7,933 bases of DNA from Dehalococcoidia bacterium (GCA_030744635.1 JASLQE010000020.1:1-7933), one strand, 5' to 3'. Shown: positions 1 to 6,434, numbered from the stretch's first letter. Notes: generated by a model not told the origin, from the sequence alone. Numbers and translations are program-made.

Positions 1-51
1 CTCTCTCAGTTTGTTGATGATCTGCTCTGCCGTGTAGCCTTTTCTGGCCAT
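1..51 (-). CDS. IS3-family transposase OrfA, N-terminal fragment (cut by window edge)
   Basis: The frame starts with ATG at 51-49 and runs off the window after 17 codons: MARKGYTAEQIINKLRE. This is the characteristic N-terminus of IS3/IS911-type OrfA proteins (pattern M-x-R-K-x-x-T-x-E-Q-I-I-x-K-L-R-E), the first helix of the helix-turn-helix that binds the element ends. A purine-rich GGGGGAA just upstream can serve as ribosome binding site. In IS3 elements OrfA is normally fused to the DDE-type OrfB by programmed -1 frameshifting, but none of that part is visible. The gene points the same way as the upstream tRNA-Gly, so tRNA read-through could enter it. Confidence 0.8.
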   Translation of the reverse strand, partial: MARKGYTAEQIINKLRE

Positions 52-118
52 TTGTTCCCCCTTTTCCCTAATCCAAAGTCTAACTTTATGACTGGACTAG
101 TTTTTGGGGGGCAGGTCA
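1..118 (-). mobile_element. IS3-family insertion sequence, transposase-proximal end (partial)
   Basis: On the minus strand an element end begins at 118 with TGACCTGCCCCCC. The TG dinucleotide at the tip and the C-rich inner bases are typical of IS3-family terminal inverted repeats. About 65 bases inside the tip starts an IS3-type transposase OrfA, reading away from the tip. The rest of the element, including the other inverted repeat, lies outside the window. The tip sits one base beyond the CCA end of the tRNA-Gly gene, so bases 119-123 may be one copy of the short target duplication. The far end is not visible, so the exact boundary and the duplication are inferred. Confidence 0.75.
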
Positions 119-119
119 C

Positions 120-195
120 TGGAGCGGGAGACCGGACTCGAACCGGCGACAGCCTGCTTGGAAGGCAGGGGCTCTACCAACTGAGCTACTCCCGC
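120..195 (-). tRNA. tRNA-Gly (anticodon TCC)
   Basis: The minus strand from 195 folds as a complete cloverleaf. The 7-bp acceptor stem is GCGGGAG/CTCCCGC. The D-arm contains AGCTCAGTTGGTAGAGC. The anticodon stem is CCTGC/GCAGG around loop CTTCCAA, with anticodon TCC at 162-160. The T-arm is GCCGG-TTCGAGT-CCGGT. Base 73 is U (position 123), as usual for bacterial tRNA-Gly, and CCA is encoded at 122-120. The 3' end is followed after one base by the IS terminus, so no native terminator is visible. The likely promoter is at 277-306. Confidence 0.97.
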
Positions 196-276
196 TTCTG
201 GATCCAATGAGATGTTACTTAAAGAATCCTCGGTGTAACAGGGAAAGACCACAAACCACTATAGACTCCCTGGTCA

Positions 277-306
277 ATTATACAACGATGTTTGTAACAG
301 CGTCCA
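277..306 (-). promoter_or_regulatory. Probable promoter of tRNA-Gly
   Basis: On the minus strand TGGACG (306-301) and an exact TATAAT (282-277) are separated by 18 bp. Transcription would start near 270 and give a leader of about 75 bases before the tRNA 5' end at 195. The remainder of the 196-426 gap holds only a short GTTGC/GCAAC inverted repeat and no convincing gene. Confidence 0.5.
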
Positions 307-426
307 TTTGAACAACAAGTAGACAGGTTTTGGGGTTGCTGCAACAGCGGATTGAAACTGGGTATTTGATGGGGGCGGCGTGGCCAGTGGAGGGATGGTA
401 ACTGAGCGAGGAACTGTTCAACCTTT

Positions 427-921
427 CTACTTACCAACCTCCATGATTTCGGCGTCTACCCTACCGTCTTCTATGTGAAGAATGGCGTAGGTTGCGGGAT
501 AGCCCACAGTAGAATAGCCCTGGCCGGGGTTGAGCCATAGGGTCCCCTTACGCCACTTTTTCTCAGGCTCGTGAGTATGGCCGAACAGGATAATGTCAGC
601 CTCGGGAAACACCTGCGCAATTTCCTTGTCCATCTGCCAGGGGGGACCTCCCCATGAGGGATGGATGATAGCTATCCTGTGGCCGGCGACGTCTATCACT
701 AGTTTATCCGGGAGGCGTTGCCGGATGGCAGTGCCGTCGGTGTTGCCGTATACCGCCGCCAGGCTGCGGGCGTGCTGCTGCAGCTCATCCAGAAAGGTGC
801 GTCCAGTAAAGTCACCGCAGTGGACTACTAGGTCAGCATCGGATACCTCCCGGGCCATGGGGGGCGGCAGGCCAGCCAGGTTATTCATGTGAGTATCCGC
901 AAGCACAACAATACGGGTCAT
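427..921 (-). CDS. Calcineurin-like metallophosphoesterase, YfcE/MJ0936 family
   Basis: This 164-aa protein has the full length and motif order of small YfcE/MJ0936-type phosphodiesterases, two-metal enzymes that hydrolyse phosphodiester substrates and are probably cytosolic. Visible metal-ligand motifs are DTH (D9, H11), HCGD (D37), GNTD (N60), IIHPSWGG (H87) and GHTH (H115, H117), followed by LNPGQGY, the usual NPGS-like segment. The HG dipeptide normal at H87 is HP here, followed by SWGGPP, a local variation. Start ATG is at 921-919; no strong Shine-Dalgarno precedes it, and a TATAAT only 14 bases upstream suggests a very short leader. It is divergent from the acyl-CoA dehydrogenase and shows no functional link to its neighbours. 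The physiological substrate cannot be read from sequence. Confidence 0.9.
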   Translation of the reverse strand: MTRIVVLADTHMNNLAGLPPPMAREVSDADLVVHCGDFTGRTFLDELQQHARSLAAVYGNTDGTAIRQRLPDKLVIDVAGHRIAIIHPSWGGPPWQMDKEIAQVFPEADIILFGHTHEPEKKWRKGTLWLNPGQGYSTVGYPATYAILHIEDGRVDAEIMEVGK

Positions 922-935
922 GGTAACGCACCATC

Positions 936-941
936 ATTATA
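936..941 (-). promoter_or_regulatory. Candidate -10 box of the phosphoesterase gene
   Basis: The minus strand carries TATAAT at 941-936, 14 bases before the start codon at 921. No good -35 box is found at 16-18 bp (best is TAGCAG). If used, transcription would begin roughly 7 bases before the ATG, giving an almost leaderless mRNA. A farther -10-like TATAGC around 967-962 is an alternative. Confidence 0.3.
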
Positions 942-959
942 CTACGGTGGTATCTGGTC

Positions 960-968
960 TGCTATAAT
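960..968 (+). promoter_or_regulatory. Extended -10 promoter of the acyl-CoA dehydrogenase
   Basis: TGCTATAAT is an extended -10 element (TG-N-TATAAT). No good -35 box lies at 16-18 bp, which is acceptable for extended -10 promoters. Transcription would start near 975. The AGGAGG ribosome binding site is at 982-987, 8 bases before the ATG at 996. The block 960-980 is nearly identical to the promoter of the oxidoreductase operon at 7830-7810 on the minus strand. Confidence 0.65.
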
Positions 969-995
969 CTGAATAACTTAGAGGAGGTTGTTACT

Positions 996-2123
996 ATGTT
1001 GGACTACTCTTTTAGTGAAGAGCAGGAGATGTACCGTCAGCAAGTGCGGCGTTTTGCCCGTGAGGAGGTACTACCTCGCAGGCAGGAATGGGATCGGGAC
1101 CGCACATACCCCTGGGAGTTGGTCCAGCGCTTTGTGGCGTTGGGATTAGCCGACCCTTCTATGGACCATGTCACCCGGGGCATCATGGTAGAAGAAGTCG
1201 CTTACGCTGACTTCAACACCGCTTTCCCCGTGTTGCGAGCCTCTTTGCCCTATGCTCTGGACCAGTTCCCCGGCGTGCCAGACAACATTCGCCAACCTTT
1301 GATAGATGGCTTGAGCCAGGGAACAAAATTGACCGGCCTCTGCTTTACGGAGCCTGAGGCCGGGAGTGATATGGCCAACTTCCGTACGTTCGCCACCAGA
1401 GAGCAAGAGACCTGGCTCATCAATGGATCCAAGAACTCCATTAGCTGGTGTAATTCCGATGCCTATGTGGTCACCTGTAAGACTTCTCATGATAAGTCCG
1501 TCTGGTCGCTCACAAACATCCTGATACCGGCGGATTCGCCCGGGGTCAGCCCTCCCCAGGTGTGGGATGATGTCGGCACGCGGGGGACCCCCCGGGGAAT
1601 GGTCAACTTCGACAATGTGCGGGTGCCCCTGAGCTATGCGGTAGGCGCTGAGGGGCGGGGCTACGAGCTGGTGGCCGACCTGTTTGATACCAACCGCTCT
1701 TTCATCGGTCTATGGTGCATCGGCCCTGCTCAGGCATCGGTGGACGAGGCCTGTGAACATGCAAAGCAGCGCCACTCCCTGGGGAAGACCATCTCGCAGT
1801 ACCAGGGTGTCAGCTTCGCCCTGGCGGAGGCCCAGACCCTCCTGGAGGCGGCCAGATTGCTATGCTACAAGACCCTGTGGATGGCTGATAACGGGCAGCG
1901 CCATTCAGTGGAGGGAGCTATGTGCAAGTGGTGGGTGCCGGACATAACCTTTGACATTGTGCACCGGTGCCTGCTTTTGCACGGCCACTATGGCTATACC
2001 CGTGACCTTCCCTTTGAGCAGCGGATGCGGGATATCATGGGATGGCAGATAGGGGATGGCACCGCTGAGGTATCCAAACTTATTATCGCCCGCAATATGA
2101 TGGGCAAGGACTTCACGGGTTAG
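996..2123 (+). CDS. Acyl-CoA dehydrogenase (FAD-dependent)
   Basis: This 375-aa protein has the normal length of a soluble acyl-CoA dehydrogenase, which introduces a 2,3-double bond into an acyl-CoA and passes electrons to electron-transfer flavoprotein. The N-terminal helical domain (about 1-110) starts with YSFSEEQEMYRQQVRRFARE. The FAD/substrate signature is LTGLCFTEPEAGSD (112-125), followed by LINGSKNSIS (141-150). The C-terminal helical domain has QRHSLGKTISQYQ (258-270), LHGHYGYTRDLPFEQRMRD (328-346) and IGDGTAEVSKLIIAR (352-366). D354 stands where medium- and short-chain enzymes have the catalytic Glu (YEGT), and N233 stands at the alternative Glu site of isovaleryl-CoA dehydrogenase. 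The base is therefore probably Asp, and substrate class cannot be assigned. Strong AGGAGG RBS at 982-987. No ETF genes are in the window. Confidence 0.93.
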   Translation: MLDYSFSEEQEMYRQQVRRFAREEVLPRRQEWDRDRTYPWELVQRFVALGLADPSMDHVTRGIMVEEVAYADFNTAFPVLRASLPYALDQFPGVPDNIRQPLIDGLSQGTKLTGLCFTEPEAGSDMANFRTFATREQETWLINGSKNSISWCNSDAYVVTCKTSHDKSVWSLTNILIPADSPGVSPPQVWDDVGTRGTPRGMVNFDNVRVPLSYAVGAEGRGYELVADLFDTNRSFIGLWCIGPAQASVDEACEHAKQRHSLGKTISQYQGVSFALAEAQTLLEAARLLCYKTLWMADNGQRHSVEGAMCKWWVPDITFDIVHRCLLLHGHYGYTRDLPFEQRMRDIMGWQIGDGTAEVSKLIIARNMMGKDFTG

Positions 2124-2228
2124 GGCTGCCGGCAGCCTCAAGGTGTGGGAACGGAGGGTGGATGAAGTGAGGCAAAGTGGCCCAGCGGGAATCTCTGGAC
2201 TGCGGGAGCCGGCATGAAGCCGGTGCTC
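2124..2228. other. Convergent intergenic region with two GC-rich hairpins
   Basis: Directly after the acyl-CoA dehydrogenase stop lies GGCTGCCGGCAGCC (2124-2137), a perfect palindrome (effective 5-bp stem, CCGG loop). At 2206-2228 CCGGC-ATGAA-GCCGG is flanked by GAG/CTC with a 2-base bulge. Neither has a T-tract, so they are at best weak or factor-assisted terminators between the two converging genes. No small gene is evident here. Confidence 0.3.
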
Positions 2229-2241
2229 TTGGCCTGTCCTG

Positions 2242-3757
2242 CTATTGTGTAGACCCCGGGGAGCCGGGTTCTTCCCGTGCGGCGTTCTCCCCGGCTATGC
2301 GCCCAAAGGCGATGCATTCGGCCAGATTGCCGCCTCCCGAGGGATAAAGCATGCCGTAGATCGAGCCCAGCTCACCGGCCCCGTAGAGTCTGGATATGGG
2401 GTCACCATCGGTATTGAGTATCTGGCTGTGGGCGTTGCGACGGGGTCCACCCTGGTGTTGGCACCCCCCGGCCACAGTCTGACGGCGTAGAAGGGAGGTC
2501 TCTCCAGGGGAATCAGGTCCAGTGGCCGCCTCTTGAACTCGGGGTCGTGCCCTTTCTCGCAGTAGCCGTTGTAGGTGTTTACGGTGGTACGGAGAGCGTC
2601 GGGAGGAATGTCCAGCTTCAGTGCCAACTCTTCCACGGTGGCACCGCTGATAATCCAGTCGCTCTCCAGCTCTTTGCTGTTTTCCTGGCTCCAGTGGTAA
2701 AGCTGCTGGGGGCCTGCAGGTCCGGCGATGGTAAGGGGCAGGGCGCCGGCCTCTATACGGCTCTGGTTGAAAATCCAGTAGCAGGGTATACGGGGGTACT
2801 CCAGGCGCTGGGTATCAAAGAGGCCCAACTCGTAGTATAGGCAGTGCAGCTTGAAGTTCTCGCTGGTGAACCTCTTGCCGTAGCGGTTCACCAATATGTA
2901 CCCGGCTGGCTCGGGGTTACCCTCACTCTTAAGCAGGCGAGCGGTCCACCCCTTACCGCCGAAATCCAAGGGGAAGCTCCAGGGGTATTCAGCGAACTTG
3001 CCCACCGCGCGGGCGGAGCAGCAATTCATGTGCCACAGGTCTGCCCCCACTTCCAGCGCCATCCGTATGCCGTCGCCGGTGTTGGCTGGGCTGCCATAGA
3101 AATAGGCCGGGTATGTCTTCAGGTAGTTCAGCTTCATACGCTCATCAAACTCAAAGCCGCCGCAGGCCAGGATAACGCCCCGGTTAGCGCCGATATCCAT
3201 CCTGTGTCCTTCACCCGTCTCCACCCGTACTCCCACTACATCGCCGTTGATGTTGGTGAGTAGCTTCTTAGCCGCCGCATTGTGCCTGACCTCAGCACCC
3301 CGCTGGCTAACCTGTTCATAGAGGGACTTCATCATGCGGGTGCCGGCGCCGTTGTAATGCCAGAGCTGTATGCTCTCGGACCCAGGGACTTCCGGGTGCT
3401 CGCCCCCGACGGCGAACAGGTGGATATTACCGCCCATTTTCTCTATCCAGCTCTTGTTGTCTGCTATGTATTCCGCCCACACCTGGGTGATAGCGGGCTC
3501 CGTCCACGGGATATCGCCGCTGATGCGGTTGAGGCCCTCCACATATTTAACGGTCTTTTTTACATCCGAGGAGCCGATGAAAATGCCGCCGGATAGATTG
3601 CTGGTGGTGTAGAAGCCGTCCGGGGCTGCTTGTCCAGGACGAGGACATCCGCCTCTTCGCCCTGAGCGGCGATGGCGGCCACCGCTCAGGCCATGCCATA
3701 GCCGCTGATGACAACATCTGCGGTCCTGTCCCAGGATGAGTCCAGCTTTATGGCCAT
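2242..3757 (-). pseudogene. FAD-dependent oxidoreductase (fumarate reductase/3-ketosteroid dehydrogenase-like flavoprotein), disrupted
   Basis: Three reading segments join into one protein of the FAD_binding_2 family. Segment 1 starts at ATG 3757 (MAIKLDSSWDRTADVVISGYGMA) and ends at TGA 3688-3686, exactly within the dinucleotide-binding Gly-rich loop, where GGA (Gly) is expected. The same frame continues AVAAIAAQ...VLVLDK and then shifts near 3622-3631. Segment 2 runs in the next frame (from about 3620) through SNLSGGIFIG, EGLNRISGDIPW, GVILACGGFEFDERMK and PPFYAVRLWPGGANT. A second frameshift near 2451-2459 (one base lost) moves to segment 3, GGPRRNAHSQ...YGAGELGSIYGMLYPSGGGNLAECIAFGRIAGENAA, ending at TAG 2244-2242. 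Repairing the lesions gives 504 aa, a normal family length. Members reduce or desaturate C-C bonds next to a carbonyl or carboxylate; the substrate is unknown. A GGGGGA RBS and a good promoter remain. Assembly errors are an alternative explanation. Confidence 0.88.
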
Positions 3758-3802
3758 GTTGGAGTCCCCCTTCAGTACCATGCGCGTTAACGAATTGCCC
3801 CC

Positions 3803-3831
3803 ATTGTAGGCCGTTAAAGGATGGGCATCAA
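3803..3831 (-). promoter_or_regulatory. Promoter upstream of the disrupted flavoprotein gene
   Basis: On the minus strand TTGATG (3831-3826) and TACAAT (3808-3803) have the optimal 17-bp spacing. Transcription would start near 3796, about 39 bases before the ATG at 3757, with AAGGGGGA as the RBS in between. The signal looks intact although the gene is broken. Confidence 0.55.
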
Positions 3832-3864
3832 GGGCTGGGCGAACTTGTAACGGTGTAAAGACAG

Positions 3865-3896
3865 CAGAGGCACCCCGATGTATCGGGGTGCCTCTG
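3865..3896. repeat. 32-bp perfect palindrome / terminator-like hairpin next to tRNA-Glu
   Basis: CAGAGGCACCCCGAT and its exact reverse complement are separated by only GT, giving a very stable hairpin (about 14 bp with a 4-base loop). On the plus strand it is followed after GAGC by six T (3901-3906), which resembles an intrinsic terminator. On the minus strand, the direction of the tRNA, it is preceded by AAAAA just after the CCA end and followed only by CTGTCTTTAC. It probably ends tRNA-Glu transcription, perhaps in both directions, or is a member of a dispersed intergenic palindrome family. Confidence 0.7.
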
Positions 3897-3905
3897 GAGC
3901 TTTTT

Positions 3906-3982
3906 TGGTAGGGCATACCGGATTCGAACCGGTGATCTCCGCCTTGAGAGGGCGGTGTCCTTGGCCGCTAGACGAATGCCCC
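3906..3982 (-). tRNA. tRNA-Glu (anticodon CTC)
   Basis: The minus strand from 3982 folds as a cloverleaf. The acceptor stem is GGGGCAT/ATGCCCT with a G-U closing pair. The anticodon stem is CCGCC/GGCGG around loop CTCTCAA, with anticodon CTC at 3948-3946. The T-arm is ACCGG-TTCGAAT-CCGGT. Base 73 is A and CCA is encoded at 3908-3906. A dedicated promoter lies upstream at 4021-4049 and a strong hairpin downstream. Confidence 0.97.
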
Positions 3983-4020
3983 GTTAGCCTGTGGGATGGC
4001 TGGCCCGCATAGCGGTTAGT

Positions 4021-4049
4021 ATTATACCGTAAACAGTCCACACGGGCAA
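4021..4049 (-). promoter_or_regulatory. Promoter of tRNA-Glu
   Basis: On the minus strand TTGCCC (4049-4044) and an exact TATAAT (4026-4021) are 17 bp apart. Transcription would start near 4014, about 30 bases before the tRNA 5' end at 3982. It begins 24 bases beyond the stop of the hydroxyacid dehydrogenase gene. No terminator separates the operon from the tRNA, so the tRNA may also receive operon read-through. Confidence 0.65.
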
Positions 4050-4072
4050 CAACATGGGCAGGCTGTGGTTTC

Positions 4073-5095
4073 TCAGGTGCTGCGAGGCCAGCGTTCCAGG
4101 TATGTGTCTTTGGCCTGTAGGTTAAGCAAACCAGGGGGGAGGTGTCCCCGGAGCACGCTGAATACATTTTCTTCCACACCTTGCCTGAGGTCCACTACGG
4201 CCTCGTTAGAGTACTGGGCGGTGTGGGCGGTAAGGATTAAGCAGTCCAATTGTAGTAGGGGGCTATCGGGTGGTGGGGGCTCAGGGTCTGTAACATCCAG
4301 TGCGGCACCGGCCAGAACACCGTCTTTTAGCGCCTGCACCAGGTCAGACTCATTAATAAGGCTGCCGCGAGCGGTGTTGATTAGGTATGCCGTGGGTTTC
4401 ATCTTCTGAAGCTCTTCCATGCCTATCATGCCCCGGTTTTGTGAGGTAAGGGCCGTGTGGAGCGAGATATAGTCCGATTCCCGCAACAAGCTGTCCATGT
4501 CCGCCTTTTCCACACCCATCTGCTCCATGGTTGCATCCGGTACAAAGGGGTCAAAGGCGATAACGCCCATGCCAAACGCCTTGGCCCTAGGCACCAGCGA
4601 CTGGCCTATGCGACCAAGGCCGACAATGCCCAGCACCTGGCCGGAGAGACGGGGCAGTGGAGGCATTATGTTGTAGCGTATATTGGGCTTTTCAGGGGTA
4701 TCCCAAGCCCCCTGGCGCACCGCCTCTACGACGGGTACCAGCTTGCGGTTACAGGCCAATATCAGGGCCATGGCGTGGTTGGCCACCTCTTCCTGGCAGT
4801 AATCAGGCACATTAGCCACCAGGATACCCCGTTCGGTGGCAGCCTCTATGTCCACGCCTTCATAGCCGATTCCGATAACGCTTATAAGGCGGCAATGCTG
4901 CATGTTCTCTATGACCCGGCGGGTATAAGGCTGCATGGCAGAGATGGCCACATCGCAGTCCATGGTGGCCGCCATGATTTCCTCCTCGCCGTTGCAGGGG
5001 GTGTGGCTAAAGGTGGCACCCAGCTTCTGATAGGCTTCCTCGCTTGAGGGGATACCAGGATATCGGAAGAGGGTCATAACCACTTTGTAGCTCAT
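4073..5095 (-). CDS. D-isomer-specific 2-hydroxyacid dehydrogenase (NAD-dependent, CtBP/phosphoglycerate dehydrogenase-like)
   Basis: This 340-aa protein has the typical length of D-2-hydroxyacid dehydrogenases, which reversibly reduce 2-oxoacids with NAD(P)H. The substrate-binding domain is split around a Rossmann domain. The cofactor loop is GLGRIG (159-164), and D182 in IAFDPF, at the end of beta-2, favours NAD. The catalytic set is visible: R243 in NTARGSLINESDL, E272 in DVTDPEPP and H291 in LTAHTAQYS. Its ATG (5095-5093) overlaps the gamma-subunit stop as ATGA, so it is very likely translated with the oxidoreductase. That linkage suggests it makes or consumes the 2-oxoacid used by the complex. 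The exact substrate is unknown; phosphoglycerate, glyoxylate/hydroxypyruvate or a branched or aromatic 2-oxoacid are all possible for this superfamily. Confidence 0.93.
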   Translation of the reverse strand: MSYKVVMTLFRYPGIPSSEEAYQKLGATFSHTPCNGEEEIMAATMDCDVAISAMQPYTRRVIENMQHCRLISVIGIGYEGVDIEAATERGILVANVPDYCQEEVANHAMALILACNRKLVPVVEAVRQGAWDTPEKPNIRYNIMPPLPRLSGQVLGIVGLGRIGQSLVPRAKAFGMGVIAFDPFVPDATMEQMGVEKADMDSLLRESDYISLHTALTSQNRGMIGMEELQKMKPTAYLINTARGSLINESDLVQALKDGVLAGAALDVTDPEPPPPDSPLLQLDCLILTAHTAQYSNEAVVDLRQGVEENVFSVLRGHLPPGLLNLQAKDTYLERWPRST

Positions 5096-5655
5096 GCTTG
5101 GCTCCCGGTACGCGCCAGGTGTGCCCCGCAGCGCAGGGCCGCCAGATTGAGGTTCAATGACTTATCCCGGCCGGCATACCGCTTCTCCAGATGGCTCTCC
5201 ACCACTGACTGGGGTAAGGCCTTGGTAAGCTCCAGGTAGGAACCAAGCAGCACGAAGTTGGAAACCTGAGTTTCGCCCAACTCCAGGGCTGCTTCTACCG
5301 CCGGCACCAGGACTAGGCGGGCGTCCTGACGGGTGATGGACTCTTTCTGGAGCCCGGCTGACTCGGCGATAAACAACCCCCACGGTACTAGTCGGCCTTC
5401 AAATGGTTTGAACTGGGAGGGCTCCATGATTACAACGGAGTCCGCTTGGGTGAGAATGGGTGAGGCGATTTCCACCTGGGAGAGGATGACGGTACACTCG
5501 CAGGGGCCGCCCCGCATGGCCGCCTGGTAGCTGGGGAACCACATAACGCTATGGTAGTGGTCCATGGCTGCCTGGGCTAGCAGCAGACCAGCGGTAAGCA
5601 CTCCCTTGCCACCCACCCCTGCTATAATAACATCATGCCTGTTAACATTTCCCAT
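5092..5655 (-). CDS. 2-oxoacid:ferredoxin oxidoreductase, gamma subunit
   Basis: This 187-aa protein matches the POR/KOR gamma domain, the small subunit of 2-oxoacid:ferredoxin oxidoreductases. The N-terminal Gly-rich turn GVGGKGV (13-19) follows HDVIIA. PSYQAAMRGGPCECTVILS (41-59) corresponds to the family's RGG...S/A-x-V segment, and SNFVLLGSY (132-140) to the usual N-x-x-x-LG motif. This subunit shapes the assembled complex and in this family helps hold CoA and the catalytic interface. It starts 2 bases after the beta-subunit stop and overlaps the hydroxyacid dehydrogenase start by 4 bases, so it sits in the middle of a tightly coupled operon. Its own RBS is weak, consistent with translational coupling. 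Confidence 0.93.
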   Translation of the reverse strand: MGNVNRHDVIIAGVGGKGVLTAGLLLAQAAMDHYHSVMWFPSYQAAMRGGPCECTVILSQVEIASPILTQADSVVIMEPSQFKPFEGRLVPWGLFIAESAGLQKESITRQDARLVLVPAVEAALELGETQVSNFVLLGSYLELTKALPQSVVESHLEKRYAGRDKSLNLNLAALRCGAHLARTGSQA

Positions 5656-5657
5656 GG

Positions 5658-6434
5658 CTACTGAATACTCTCTATGTTCTTGAACTCCCCCAAGGGGAAC
5701 TCAGGTATCATGTGCTCCTCAATCCACTTCAGGCTTTCCACCGGTGTCAGTCGCCAGTCCGGAGGGCAGGCGGATAGTATCTCCACGAAGCTGAAGCCGG
5801 TATCATCTATCTGTTTCTGCACAGCCGTTTTCATGAGTTTCTTGGTGCGCTGGTAGTTGGCGGCGGTGTGCACCGAGCCACGGGCGGAGTAGGCGCAGCC
5901 TTTGAGGGTGGCCAGGAGTTCCGGCACATGCATGGGGAAGCCGGTGGAGTTATCCCGTCCGCCCGGTGTGGTGGTGGTGACCTGGCCGGTCAGGGTAGTG
6001 GGCGCCATCTGGCCGCCGGTGGTGCCGAAGTTGCCGTTGTTGGCCATGAACACCGTGATGCGTTCCGCCCGGCCCACGGCGGCGAGCAAGGAGCCGGCGC
6101 CGATGGCTATACAGTCACCGTCACCCTGAATGGTGATAACCACGGGGCGGCCGTGGAGGGTGCGTTTGATGGCTGTGCCCACATCCGGGGCGCGGCCGTG
6201 GGCGGTGGATATCCCGTCAAAGTCCATAACGGCGAAGGCGCGGGTAGAGCAACCGACCCCGGTGATAAAAACGGTATCATCTTCCACTCCCAGGTCACCC
6301 ACCACATCGGCGATGAGGCGCTCTATTATGGGGTGGTGGCATCCGGGGCACTGGCGGCACCCGGCGGGATGACGCACCCATAACCTTGGCGTGCCCGATA
6401 CCCAGGTGCGGTCCTCAACATCCTGGCGGCTCAT
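5658..6434 (-). CDS. 2-oxoacid:ferredoxin oxidoreductase, TPP-binding beta subunit
   Basis: This 258-aa subunit carries thiamine pyrophosphate and the catalytic-site iron-sulfur cluster. CPGC gives C29 and C32, GVGCS gives C62 and SACPPDW gives C223; together these match the four cysteines that bind the proximal [4Fe-4S] cluster in this family. C26 just before them is an extra cysteine. The TPP/Mg motif is GDGDCIAIGAGSLL (104-117) closed by NNGNFGTTGGQMAPT (132-146). HGRAPDVGTAIK (79-90) is another family block. The first 20 residues form a short extension before the CPGC motif. The start overlaps the alpha-subunit stop as ATGA, and AGAGGTGAAGG lies just before it. The complex oxidatively decarboxylates a 2-oxoacid to acyl-CoA with reduction of ferredoxin. 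Confidence 0.94.
   Translation of the reverse strand: MSRQDVEDRTWVSGTPRLWVRHPAGCRQCPGCHHPIIERLIADVVGDLGVEDDTVFITGVGCSTRAFAVMDFDGISTAHGRAPDVGTAIKRTLHGRPVVITIQGDGDCIAIGAGSLLAAVGRAERITVFMANNGNFGTTGGQMAPTTLTGQVTTTTPGGRDNSTGFPMHVPELLATLKGCAYSARGSVHTAANYQRTKKLMKTAVQKQIDDTGFSFVEILSACPPDWRLTPVESLKWIEEHMIPEFPLGEFKNIESIQ

Noticed and set aside
219..437. A 72-aa minus-strand frame between tRNA-Gly and the phosphoesterase
   Set aside because: It overlaps the phosphoesterase end and the probable tRNA-Gly promoter, has low-complexity composition and no family resemblance.
2844..3263. Plus-strand frames opposite the disrupted flavoprotein
   Set aside because: No motifs, no RBS-linked starts, and the minus strand carries clear flavoprotein family motifs through the same stretch.
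3686..3688. In-frame TGA read as selenocysteine or other recoding
   Set aside because: The position is a structural Gly of the FAD-binding loop, no cysteine-equivalent is expected, and two separate frameshifts elsewhere in the gene point to decay or sequencing error.
3814..4179. A 121-aa minus-strand frame over tRNA-Glu
   Set aside because: It runs through the tRNA, its promoter and the palindrome, so it is not a credible protein gene.
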